The position numbers and the translations under genes are program-made. A stretch of 12,058 nucleotides of DNA, from assembly GCF_014290175.1 (NCBI RefSeq), contig NZ_JACOOR010000014.1:1-12058 (forward strand), read 5' to 3'. The notes beneath the pieces were generated by a model that was not told the origin of the DNA, made no database searches, and saw only the letters and a program-made list of their open reading frames with translations. This DNA comes from Anaerosacchariphilus hominis (GTDB taxonomy: Bacteria > Bacillota > Clostridia > Lachnospirales > Lachnospiraceae). Every line of letters starts with the position of its first letter. Within the stretch, counting starts at the first letter, position 1. Of the stretch, positions 1 through 5,997 are shown piece by piece.

Positions 1-7
1 GAGGGTG

Positions 8-193
8 TCGGCAACGAAGTCCGGCAACGGGCTTCAAAAGACCTTGCAAACAATCTCAATCTGGCGATGGTTACTATTTATACTTTTCTTTTATTTTTCT
101 GTTGTTTTGGTTGTTATAAAGGAGAAAAGCCCAGAAATAAGGGTTTTTTTCCGGCAACCGGCTCGGCAACGGAATAGCAACAGGGGATGCAAC
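8..193. repeat. Candidate replication origin: GCAAC iterons flanking an AT-rich region, 3' of the VapE-type helicase gene
   Basis: The pentamer GCAAC, usually as (C)GGCAACGG, occurs on the + strand at 11, 24, 154, 166, 177 and 189. The last four are phased at 12, 11 and 12 bp, about one helical turn. Two inverted copies lie at 269 and 282, inside the end of the helicase gene. The 10-mer GCAACGGGCT occurs at both 24 and 189. Between the two groups, about 75-121 is strongly AT-rich (roughly 80%) and contains no convincing gene. Origins reported for SaPI islands have short iterons on both sides of an AT-rich segment immediately downstream of rep; this layout matches in form and position. That the VapE-like protein binds here is inference. 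The left group may continue beyond the window edge. Alternative: recombinase binding sites. Confidence 0.5.
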
Positions 194-205
194 GGGCTGT
201 CATTT

Positions 206-1600
206 TCAGAATGGAAGCTCCATCTGTTCTGTGACCTCCACAAAACCGTCCATCGTTTTTTCAGACGGGTTGCATAAGTCCGTTGCCGGGTTTTCACGCT
301 CCCAGCCCTTTTGTCTGCCATATTCGGGAAACATTCTTGGGTTCGGGAAGTACCGCCAGCCGGTAATGCACTGGTTCATAATCTCGTTGATTTCCCGGAT
401 TTCCCATTGCTTCGGCTCGTCAAAGACATGGTTCAAGGCTTCCTTGTAGAGTTGCTTGGAGCAGACCATGCTCCCGGTGTACTTATCAAGATACGCCTGT
501 ATCATCCCGGCTTTGGTGTCCTCCGGCATAAAATCCCGCTGGTGTTCTTTGAGATACCGCTGCATGGCAGGGCTGAAAGCCAGCTTGAACCTGCCGCTTC
601 GGTAAATCTCCATCGCTTCCGCCCACATCTGCCCGATATAGGTTCTGGAAGCGGCTTCGTCCTCCAAAATGTGAACCTCCGCCTGCTCCGGGTATACCAT
701 GACCGGGATAAAACGGCGGTTGCCGGAACGGTCAAGGGGCAGGAAGTCAAGGGCATTGGAAGTGCCGCCAAACACGCATTGTCTGGAGCGGTCTGCCGGA
801 TGGGTTTCATAGGGTATCTTGTAAACCTCTTTCTGCCGACTTAAAAATGACTTGATTTCCTCAATGCTCTTGGCGTTGGCGGTTGCCATCATTTCCGACA
901 TTTCAATAATCCAGTGACCTTGCAGCTTGCGGTACACATTGTCATCGTCCAGCTTCCGCAAATCATCGGAGAACCACTCGTCCCGGACTGCCAGCAGCCG
1001 GAAGAAGGTGGACTTTCCAGCCCCCTGACCGCCTACCAGACAGAGCATGATTTCAAACTTGCACCCCGGCTGAAAGGCTCGTGAGATAGCACCCAGCAGG
1101 AACAGCTTCAACGCTTCATAGGTGTAATCGTCTGCGTCAGCCCCCAGAAAGTGCCGCAGGCAGAAGCGGATTCGTTCCTTCCCGTCCCACACAAGGGAAC
1201 TTAAATAATCCCGGATGGGATGGTACTTGTTTTCATTCGCCACAATCCCGATGGCGTTATCAATCTTTTTCTCATTGGTAAGCCCGTAGGTTTCTTCCAG
1301 ATAGAGAAGCAGATACTTCATATCCGTATCGTTTAAGGCGGTGCTTTCCCTGTGGAAGCCGATGGGCTTTATGATGTCCTTGCGGTCGGTCAGGATGTTG
1401 TATGCGATAGCCCCGGAAAGCAACGGGTCACGCTGAAATACGGTCAGGCAGTTCCGTATGCTCTGATGGACACCGCCTTTCTCGGTGGTTTCCAGCCCCG
1501 CCTTGATTTCCTCAACGCTCTGGGGCGGCTGCATGGCGTTCATGGTGTTTTTTAGTTCCTGCTGCGTCTGTGGCGGCAAGCTCTGCCATTCGCTTTTCAA
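206..1600 (-). CDS. VapE / D5-type replicative helicase (virulence-associated E family)
   Basis: A 464-aa protein of the virulence-associated E family (PF05272), an SF3/D5-like AAA+ helicase used by phages and mobile islands to open their own origins. A Walker A motif GGQGAGKST is at residues 190-198, a Walker B-like stretch HWIIEMSEM at about 229-237, and the conserved SNALDFLPLDRSGNRRF segment at about 281-297. The N-terminal 150 residues are the usual helical lead-in. The start is TTG, with GGAAAGGA about 11 nt upstream; an ATG at residue 20 (1543) is an alternative. The gene overlaps the end of the CHC2 gene by 89 bp (or 32 bp from the alternative start), so the two are probably translationally coupled and act as separate primase and helicase halves of one replication unit. 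The family assignment is secure; the role in replicating this element is inferred from the neighbouring primase and the repeats just downstream. Confidence 0.9.
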   Translation of the reverse strand: MKSEWQSLPPQTQQELKNTMNAMQPPQSVEEIKAGLETTEKGGVHQSIRNCLTVFQRDPLLSGAIAYNILTDRKDIIKPIGFHRESTALNDTDMKYLLLYLEETYGLTNEKKIDNAIGIVANENKYHPIRDYLSSLVWDGKERIRFCLRHFLGADADDYTYEALKLFLLGAISRAFQPGCKFEIMLCLVGGQGAGKSTFFRLLAVRDEWFSDDLRKLDDDNVYRKLQGHWIIEMSEMMATANAKSIEEIKSFLSRQKEVYKIPYETHPADRSRQCVFGGTSNALDFLPLDRSGNRRFIPVMVYPEQAEVHILEDEAASRTYIGQMWAEAMEIYRSGRFKLAFSPAMQRYLKEHQRDFMPEDTKAGMIQAYLDKYTGSMVCSKQLYKEALNHVFDEPKQWEIREINEIMNQCITGWRYFPNPRMFPEYGRQKGWERENPATDLCNPSEKTMDGFVEVTEQMELPF

Positions 1601-2156
1601 GCTGTATCACATCCTTTCCGTAGTCCGTAATCAAAGCCGCTTTTTCCTCTGTCTCCCCGAACAGCAGCACATCCAGCAGATATTCCACATGGGCTTGCTT
1701 CTGTAAGGCTTCCACAAACCGGGGATGAAAGACTTCCTCCGGGGAATGCGGGGCGTAGTCCTTTCTCCATGCCCGGAGCAGATGGAGATAATCAGCAAGA
1801 ATACGGAAGCAGCGGCTCTTTGCTTCCTGAAACTGTTCCTCCGGGGATTTCTGCCGAGGCTTGGGCTTTTTTGCCTTTCCCGGCGGCTTCCAGTCCTCAT
1901 AGGAAAGCCCGAAGTCATTTGCCAGTTGTATGGCGGCTTCTTTCTTTCCCAGCCCATACAGGGCGGCGGCAAAATCAATCACATCCCCATCCGCACCGCA
2001 GCCGAAGCAGTGGTAACGCCGATCCAGCTTCATGCTTGGGGTTTTATCGTGATGGAACGGGCAGCAAGCCATCCCGTTCCGACCTATATGGATTCCATAA
2101 TGCTCCGCAGCCTGTCTTGTTGTGACGGACTGCTTCACAGCTTCAAATAAATTCAA
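1512..2156 (-). CDS. CHC2 zinc-finger primase-like protein
   Basis: A 214-aa protein carrying a DnaG-type CHC2 zinc-binding domain at its N terminus. The ligands are C32-P-F-H35 and C50-F-G-C53, framing a typical PFHxDKTPS...YHCFGCGxxGDVIDF fold. No TOPRIM catalytic domain follows. The rest is a Lys/Pro-rich linker (about 93-105) and a helical C-terminal region. The protein probably recognises template DNA for priming and works with the helicase encoded next, although it lacks a visible polymerizing domain. The start is TTG: AAGGAGG ends 7 nt upstream and no ATG fits better. A strong terminator lies between this gene and the relaxase gene upstream. Expression therefore depends on readthrough or on a promoter hidden in the short gap. 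Confidence 0.88.
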   Translation of the reverse strand: MNLFEAVKQSVTTRQAAEHYGIHIGRNGMACCPFHHDKTPSMKLDRRYHCFGCGADGDVIDFAAALYGLGKKEAAIQLANDFGLSYEDWKPPGKAKKPKPRQKSPEEQFQEAKSRCFRILADYLHLLRAWRKDYAPHSPEEVFHPRFVEALQKQAHVEYLLDVLLFGETEEKAALITDYGKDVIQLEKRMAELAATDAAGTKKHHERHAAAPER

Positions 2157-2170
2157 ATCTATTCCTCCTT

Positions 2171-2218
2171 GAAAAAAAGAAAAGCACCTGACATTCTCAA
2201 TCTGAAAATGGCAAGTGC
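2171..2218 (-). terminator. Rho-independent terminator after the relaxase gene
   Basis: On the minus strand, a 12-bp stem (arms 2207-2218 and 2184-2195, one G-U pair and one mismatch, 11-nt loop) begins four bases after the relaxase stop codon. It is followed by a T-rich run, TTTTCTTTTTTTC. It ends just before the ribosome binding site of the CHC2 gene, so it sets the ratio of relaxase to replication-gene transcription. Confidence 0.75.
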
Positions 2219-2221
2219 CTG

Positions 2222-3802
2222 TTAAAGTTCCATATCCTGTTGTTTGTGTTTTGTCTGCACCGGGGCAGTTCTTTGTGCTTTTTTCTCGTCAGCCTTATCC
2301 TGCAAGACTTCTTTGATAGGCTGTTTCATGGGCGGCTCTTTGCTTTCTTCTGTGCCGGGGGTGGCTTTCCGTACCCAGTAGCGAATGTCCCGCAGCTTCT
2401 TCAAATCCTCCTGTACCTCGGTCAGCGGTGTTTTCAGGGCTGCAATTTCTTCCAGAAGCATTTCCTGCTCCTCTTGCAGCTCATTTTGGGTACTGTCCTT
2501 ATCGTCCGGGTGCTTGGCAAGGTAGGCGGCGGCTTTCTCATACCGGGCAACCTCCGGGTGTTCCTGTTTGAATTTCTCCTTTGTTTTCTTAAAAAATATC
2601 TTCTGGTACTTCTCATAGACAGGCTTACATTCCTTGCAGTCTGTCCGGCTGGCAAGAATCCCGTCAATCACTTTGCTGCGGGCTTCCTTTGGCTTCATCT
2701 GATTGCGGTAATCTGCGGCTGATTTCCCGGAAGATTCCAGAAATGCTTCTAAGTCCTCCACAGTGGAAAGCCCCTTTTGCCGGAGATAGGACAGGGCTTC
2801 GCTGACTGCCTTTAAGTCCTGTGAAGTCCCCCGGTTCTGTCCAGCCCTCGTCCAGTCCTTCCGTTCTTCCTTTCGTATCTCCATATACTTCATCAGCAGA
2901 TTGGGAAGAAGTGTTGCTTCCTCCGCCGCTTTTTGTGCAAGCAGTTCTTTCCGTTTTTCTCCCAGCTCGGTAATCCATCCTTTGAGGTTTTGGATAAGCT
3001 GCCGGATGGACTTCATCAGGCGGTTGGCGGCTCTGATGTCCCGGTTCAGGTTGCCGATATTCGTCTGGATACCACGCTTTTCCATCTGCCGGACAGCCGC
3101 CCCCTCATGGACAGTGGGGACAATATCAAGCCCCTGTCTGGCATAGGAACGCAAGTCCACACGCTCCGGGCGGTCATTGGCTTCCAGATAGCGGTTCTGG
3201 ATGACCTCCCATTCATGCCGCCAGATTTCACAATACTTCTGGTCGTTCCAGTCCACCGTATCCTCCTTGTGGCTTTTCCACCTGCCGGATGGCAGCTTTA
3301 TCCGTTCCCCGTTTTCGTCAAGGTCATAAACCTTGCGGCTCTTGGGAAGCCATTTCCCATGTTCGTCCATTGCCCTCATAGTGAGCAAGACATGGGCGTG
3401 GGGATTGTGTCCCGGCGGATAGGGGTCATGGATGGCAAAGTCAGCAATCATGCCTTTGGAAACAAACTGCTGTTCACAAAACTCCCGGACAAGGACAGCG
3501 TACTGGTCAAGTGGTATTTCTCTTGGGATGGTAAGCACCCACCGCCTTGCAAGCTGGGAGTTCCATTGCTTCTCAACCGCTTCGGCTGCGTTCCATAAAG
3601 TATTGCGGTCGGCATATTCCTGTGGGGCATTTGCCGGGAGCAGGATTTCATTGTGGACGATACCACGCTTTTCCGGGTAGTGCTTCACTTGCTGGTCGTA
3701 TTCACAGAACAGCTTTTCGCCGCTCTGGTAAGCAGCGGCGGCAACAGCAGACTGCCGCTGGCTGCGCTGCACAATCGTGATTTCGTTGTGTGGACAGGGC
3801 AT
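2222..3802 (-). CDS. mobA: MobQ-type (MobA/MobL) relaxase
   Basis: A 526-aa relaxase of the MobA/MobL family (PF03389), which nicks oriT and pilots the single strand into the recipient. Residues 1-240 hold the relaxase domain. The segment SAVAAAAYQSGEKL places Tyr25 where the nicking tyrosine of RSF1010 MobA lies. The metal-binding three-histidine motif is visible as AIHDPYPPGHNPHAHVLL (H125, H135, H137). From about residue 250 the protein becomes a long, highly charged, helical and probably coiled-coil tail rich in Lys, Glu and Gln, without a recognisable primase domain. The ATG start has AAAGGAGG 8 nt upstream. A likely cognate nic site lies about 1.3 kb upstream, beyond three cargo genes. 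All catalytic residues are present, so the gene looks intact. No intact coupling protein or mating-pore genes occur in the window, so it probably relies on a helper. Confidence 0.93.
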   Translation of the reverse strand: MPCPHNEITIVQRSQRQSAVAAAAYQSGEKLFCEYDQQVKHYPEKRGIVHNEILLPANAPQEYADRNTLWNAAEAVEKQWNSQLARRWVLTIPREIPLDQYAVLVREFCEQQFVSKGMIADFAIHDPYPPGHNPHAHVLLTMRAMDEHGKWLPKSRKVYDLDENGERIKLPSGRWKSHKEDTVDWNDQKYCEIWRHEWEVIQNRYLEANDRPERVDLRSYARQGLDIVPTVHEGAAVRQMEKRGIQTNIGNLNRDIRAANRLMKSIRQLIQNLKGWITELGEKRKELLAQKAAEEATLLPNLLMKYMEIRKEERKDWTRAGQNRGTSQDLKAVSEALSYLRQKGLSTVEDLEAFLESSGKSAADYRNQMKPKEARSKVIDGILASRTDCKECKPVYEKYQKIFFKKTKEKFKQEHPEVARYEKAAAYLAKHPDDKDSTQNELQEEQEMLLEEIAALKTPLTEVQEDLKKLRDIRYWVRKATPGTEESKEPPMKQPIKEVLQDKADEKKAQRTAPVQTKHKQQDMEL

Positions 3803-3835
3803 TTCGTGTTCCTCCTTTCGCTAATTGGTGGATGG

Positions 3836-3852
3836 GGTGGCGTTTTACCACC
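3836..3852. repeat. Small hairpin upstream of the relaxase RBS
   Basis: GGTGG (3836-3840) and CCACC (3848-3852) can form a 5-bp stem with a 7-nt loop in the leader just upstream of the relaxase ribosome binding site. The stem is short and has no T-tract. It might affect translation, but this is weak. Confidence 0.3.
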
Positions 3853-3864
3853 TCATTTTGGGCA

Positions 3865-3901
3865 GAAAAAAAGCAGGAGACCTTTTTTCAGATTTCCTGC
3901 T
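3865..3901 (-). terminator. Intrinsic terminator/attenuator in front of the relaxase gene
   Basis: Read on the minus strand, AGCAGGA (3901-3895) pairs perfectly with TCCTGCT (3878-3872), followed directly by a T7 run. It lies about 63 bp before the relaxase start. It ends the transcript of the three small genes upstream, or acts as an attenuator through which relaxase transcription must read. Two further small hairpins lie just before it on that strand: 3945-3949 with 3959-3963, and 3908-3912 with 3920-3924. Confidence 0.7.
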
Positions 3902-3995
3902 CGATGTGCCGCTGTGTGGGCGGCGGGTATTTAGTTGTAAAAGTTCGGGACAAGTTGACCCGATGAGTGAATGATAAATAGAAAATTTGCAAAGA

Positions 3996-4352
3996 CTATT
4001 GACATTTTTCCAAAATATCTTTCAGTTGAGCAGTCAACACATCTTCTTGACCGAGAAGCACATCTTTTTCATATACAATGGTATTCCACAGATTGCTGAG
4101 TTCTGCGGAAATTTCAGGGCTATCACAAAATTCGTGTGCCACCCAAATATTGCTGGCTATCGCTTCTGGGGCGCCATCAATGGACAGACCTTTATCTTTG
4201 ATTGTATCAATCGCACGAGAAATATATTTATCAAATTGTGCTGCTCGACTTTCTGTATGTGACTTGTCGCTCACATAGTGTCCAATAAAAAAGGAAATTG
4301 CAAATCCAGCGATGATGAACACGATAGTCAATGCTGTACCTATTCTTTTCAT
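3996..4352 (-). CDS. Small membrane-anchored protein of unknown function
   Basis: A 118-aa protein I do not recognise. Residues 5-27 (IGTALTIVFIIAGFAISFFIGH) form one N-terminal membrane segment after a short MKR start, so it is a signal anchor or an uncleaved signal peptide. The rest is a soluble, mostly helical, acidic domain of about 85 residues that should face outside. The ATG has AAAGGAG 8 nt upstream. It is the last of three leftward small genes (4841 to 3996) whose base composition is clearly more AT-rich than the relaxase and replication genes around them, which suggests separate acquisition. A terminator lies about 95 bp downstream. No function can be assigned. Confidence 0.7.
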   Translation of the reverse strand: MKRIGTALTIVFIIAGFAISFFIGHYVSDKSHTESRAAQFDKYISRAIDTIKDKGLSIDGAPEAIASNIWVAHEFCDSPEISAELSNLWNTIVYEKDVLLGQEDVLTAQLKDILEKCQ

Positions 4353-4381
4353 ACTTCCAACTCCTTTGTCAAATTCAAGAA

Positions 4382-4555
4382 CTATTTTTTATTGCTTCCT
4401 ATCCAGTAACATCCTGCTCCGATTACCGCTGATAAAAATTCAATTCCTTTCAAATACATATCGTAGTTTGTATATCCGATAATTGGACCAGATAAAACAT
4501 AAATTATAACAAACACAATAACTGTAACTATTGCTCTCTTAGCAGTGTCCTTCAC
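4382..4555 (-). CDS. Tiny two-span membrane protein of unknown function
   Basis: The preferred start is a GTG at 4555 with GGAGGG 7 nt upstream, giving 57 aa. The reading frame is open back to 4657, but those upstream starts (TTG, GTG, ATG) lie inside the end of the Cys-rich gene and have no good ribosome binding site. The protein has two hydrophobic stretches, RAIVTVIVFVIIYVLSGPII (about 6-25) and FLSAVIGAGCYWIG (about 40-53), and a basic C terminus. It follows the CPCC gene by 31 bp and precedes the 118-aa membrane protein by 29 bp, so the three are probably one operon. No family was recognised. Confidence 0.6.
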   Translation of the reverse strand: MKDTAKRAIVTVIVFVIIYVLSGPIIGYTNYDMYLKGIEFLSAVIGAGCYWIGSNKK

Positions 4556-4586
4556 TTTTATTCCCTCCATAACTTCGACATTGTTG

Positions 4587-4841
4587 CTATGAAATTTTCT
4601 TTTCATCATCTCTCGGTGGTCGGACATAACATAACATTTCTTTTTCACAAGCACCAAATTTTGAGAAATTGGATTTCGCTTCTTTTAGTGTTATTCCATG
4701 ATTAGAGTCGCTTGGTTCGTTATCAGAAGCAATGAACGGGTCATTCTCCCAAAAACAAACGGGACAGATATACCCACAATCTTCATTTGCCGGAACATTA
4801 TAGGTAAAATATCCGCAGCAAGGACATTGGTATTTTTTCAT
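4587..4841 (-). CDS. CPCC family cysteine-rich protein
   Basis: An 84-aa protein of the Cys_rich_CPCC type (PF14206). The start MKKYQCPCCGYFTY gives the naming CPCC motif (C6-C9), followed by CGYICPVCFWENDP, a second CxxC pair. This is a likely zinc-ribbon arrangement with about six cysteines in the first half. The chosen ATG has GGGAGG 5 nt upstream; a TTG ten codons further upstream lacks a usable site. The function of the family is unknown; members are widespread small solitary proteins. Here it is the first gene of a three-gene AT-rich set inserted between oriT and the relaxase, with a TATAAT box about 50 bp upstream of the start. Confidence 0.82.
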   Translation of the reverse strand: MKKYQCPCCGYFTYNVPANEDCGYICPVCFWENDPFIASDNEPSDSNHGITLKEAKSNFSKFGACEKEMLCYVRPPRDDEKKIS

Positions 4842-4894
4842 ATAAACCTCCCGTTTAAGCCTTGACCTCAAATTCCTGATTTATTGCTGACTTC

Positions 4895-4924
4895 ATTATA
4901 CTTCATTGCCTATCGAAAAGATAG
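4895..4924 (-). promoter_or_regulatory. Probable promoter and inverted repeat for the cargo operon
   Basis: On the minus strand a perfect TATAAT (4900-4895) lies about 54 bp upstream of the CPCC start. The -35 position has no good TTGACA match. Instead an inverted repeat, CTATC GAAAA GATAG (4910-4924), covers the -35 region. This would suit an activator- or repressor-controlled promoter, but the 5-bp arms are short. Confidence 0.5.
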
Positions 4925-4956
4925 CATATTTTATGAAACTTGTCGGCTGGGAACAG

Positions 4957-5103
4957 CTTGCAACGCAAGGTGTCCCCAGATGGCAAGTCCACAAAAGGGT
5001 AGCTGGCGGCAGCCAGCGCAGGGGAAGTGTAGCGTCCCCTGTATGATTTGGAGCAGACCATGACTGCGGAAAATCACAGCCCTCCGGCGAGGAGCCTTCG
5101 GAG
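4957..5103. repeat. Cluster of hairpins in the oriT region
   Basis: No gene is supported between 4842 and 5152. The stretch holds four perfect short inverted repeats: CTTGC/GCAAG (4957-4961 with 4965-4969), GCTGGC/GCCAGC (5002-5007 with 5012-5017), CAGGGGA/TCCCCTG (5019-5025 with 5035-5041) and CTCCG/CGGAG (5082-5086 with 5099-5103). Dense secondary structure beside a nic-like site is typical of transfer origins, where hairpins guide relaxase binding and second-strand priming. A structured RNA leader is the alternative. Base composition is richer in GC than the cargo genes next to it. Confidence 0.55.
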
Positions 5104-5111
5104 AACGCAAT

Positions 5112-5160
5112 GCGCCAACCTCTGGGTGGTGTATAATTGCGCCCTTAGTAAACTAAGGGG
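5112..5160. other. Candidate origin of transfer (oriT) with MobQ-type nic sequence
   Basis: TTGCGCCCTTAG at 5137-5148 closely resembles the nic region of MobQ plasmids (RSF1010 and pIP501 share AAGTGCGCCCT). Just upstream is an imperfect inverted repeat, arms CCAACC (5115-5120) and GGGTGG (5124-5129), 7 bp from the nic-like core, as in other MobQ origins. Downstream is a perfect 8-bp palindrome with a 2-bp centre, CCCTTAGT/ACTAAGGG (5142-5159); RSF1010 has a comparable repeat after its nic. The palindrome contains the stop codon of the DUF3847 gene. Both the MobA/MobL relaxase and the accessory protein are encoded nearby. Recognition is by motif only; the exact nick position is not asserted. 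Confidence 0.75.
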
Positions 5161-5449
5161 TTTCTGGCTTCTTCCGTTCCAGCAGTTTTTTCAATAATTC
5201 CTGCGTGTCCTGTCTGTGAAAAATGAGTTTCAACAACAGCATGACATCATCATCTGTCAGGCGTTCCGGCTCTTGCAGAAAACTTTCCAGCATACCGCCA
5301 CGGGTACAGAGCCGGTGCGTCCGTTCCTTTCGGGTAAGCTGTTTCAACTGGTGCTGCAATGCCTTTTCATCATTGATGGCTTTCCGCAGTTTCTTTTCGC
5401 TTTTCTCCAGCTCCCGGTTGAGCTTTTCCAGCTTTGAGGTATCAGGCAA
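5153..5449 (-). CDS. DUF3847 mobilization accessory protein
   Basis: A 98-aa protein matching the DUF3847 family (PF12958), small proteins encoded next to MobQ relaxases in Firmicutes. An N-terminal charged coiled coil (residues about 5-42, Leu/Lys/Glu heptads) is followed by RKERTHRLCTRGGMLESFL, which resembles the RTHRLIxxG core of TraD/MobC-like relaxosome helper proteins, and then a helical acidic-to-basic tail. It probably binds at or near oriT to help the relaxase. The start is TTG with AAGGAGG 9 nt upstream, inside the last codons of the RepA_N-like gene (8-bp overlap), so translation is coupled. Its stop codon lies within the palindrome next to the nic-like site. The family is confident; the relaxosome role is inferred from position and motif. 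Confidence 0.8.
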   Translation of the reverse strand: MPDTSKLEKLNRELEKSEKKLRKAINDEKALQHQLKQLTRKERTHRLCTRGGMLESFLQEPERLTDDDVMLLLKLIFHRQDTQELLKKLLERKKPETP

Positions 5450-5783
5450 GGGCAGCGTCCTCCTTTCCCGGTATCAGCACATAAATTCGGTTTGGTTCTC
5501 CAACGCCCTGACGCACCCGCATGATAAGTCCGGCGGTTTCCAGTTCATTCAGAGAACGCTTGACCGTCATAGAGCTGCGGGACAAGACTGCGGCAATGGC
5601 TGTAACAGGGAAGCAGACAAACAGGATTCCGTTTTCGTCCTCCTGCCCTTTGGATAGCATAGCGTCCAACATCCGGCAGTACATGACCTTTGCGGTGCTG
5701 CTGACTGGAAATCCTGTCAACGCTCTGGGAAAGGGCATACAGGGCGGCAATGGTGTGTCTATCGTCATAAATTCAAAATTCAT
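5442..5783 (-). CDS. Short RepA_N-like winged-helix protein
   Basis: A 113-aa protein with a winged-helix DNA-binding fold like the N-terminal domain of RepA_N plasmid initiators. The pattern runs from LTGFPVSSTAKVMYCRMLDAM through ENGILFVCFPVTAIAAVLSRSSMTVKRSLNELETAGLI to RVRQGVGEPNRIYVLIP. Full RepA_N initiators are commonly about 300 aa; here only the DNA-binding part exists and the gene stops cleanly, with the next start overlapping it. It is either a shortened initiator or a plain regulator. The ATG has AAAGGAGG 8 nt upstream and overlaps the previous stop as ATGA. Phased TTTCGG repeats lie upstream of the operon and are a possible binding target. Confidence 0.72.
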   Translation of the reverse strand: MNFEFMTIDTPLPPCMPFPRALTGFPVSSTAKVMYCRMLDAMLSKGQEDENGILFVCFPVTAIAAVLSRSSMTVKRSLNELETAGLIMRVRQGVGEPNRIYVLIPGKEDAALA

Positions 5784-5968
5784 TCGGTGTCTTCCTCCTT
5801 TTTCCTTGCTCGTTTGGATAAATAACGGGGGCAGTCAACCACAACCGCCCGGAAGCTCTGCCTGCACCCATGCTGGCATTTCCGGCATAATTCGTTGTAA
5901 GTGACACGCCCCCGGTCATTGAGGTAAAAGGAAAGCTCATGCTTCCTCTTTTTGCTCATTCTCGGCAT
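5780..5968 (-). CDS. Small Cys-rich basic protein, conserved in mobile elements
   Basis: A 62-aa basic protein with C-x2-C-x3-C...C spacing (ELCRKCQHGCRQSFRAVVVDCPRYL), consistent with a small metal-binding site, flanked by Lys/Arg-rich ends. Similar unnamed proteins are found at this position in clostridial mobilizable elements, judging from general familiarity; no function is known. The ATG has GGGAGG 9 nt upstream. It is the first gene of the leftward operon, and its stop overlaps the next start (ATGA), which supports it being a real translated gene. A role as a DNA- or RNA-binding regulator is possible but unproven. Confidence 0.7.
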   Translation of the reverse strand: MPRMSKKRKHELSFYLNDRGRVTYNELCRKCQHGCRQSFRAVVVDCPRYLSKRARKKEEDTE

Positions 5969-5997
5969 ATTGCGCTTCCTCCCGTTTTAGTGTATGG

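Noticed and set aside
131..150. GGG followed by T7 as a + strand terminator
   Set aside because: The possible stem (GCCC with GGG) is too short, and no rightward gene precedes it.
8..193. GCAAC repeats as a CRISPR array
   Set aside because: The repeats are only about 5-10 bp and spaced by about one helical turn; there are no spacers of CRISPR length and no cas genes.
5..277. 90-codon open frame on the + strand at the left edge
   Set aside because: It runs through the AT-rich core and repeats, then into the end of vapE in antisense; it has no good start signal.
456..470. TTGGAGCAGACCATG occurs here and again at 5048-5062
   Set aside because: A 15-base match in 12 kb is only slightly unlikely by chance. 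The first copy is inside vapE coding sequence and the flanks do not match.
2933..3598. 221-codon open frame on the + strand
   Set aside because: It is antisense to the relaxase gene, whose motifs are unmistakable.
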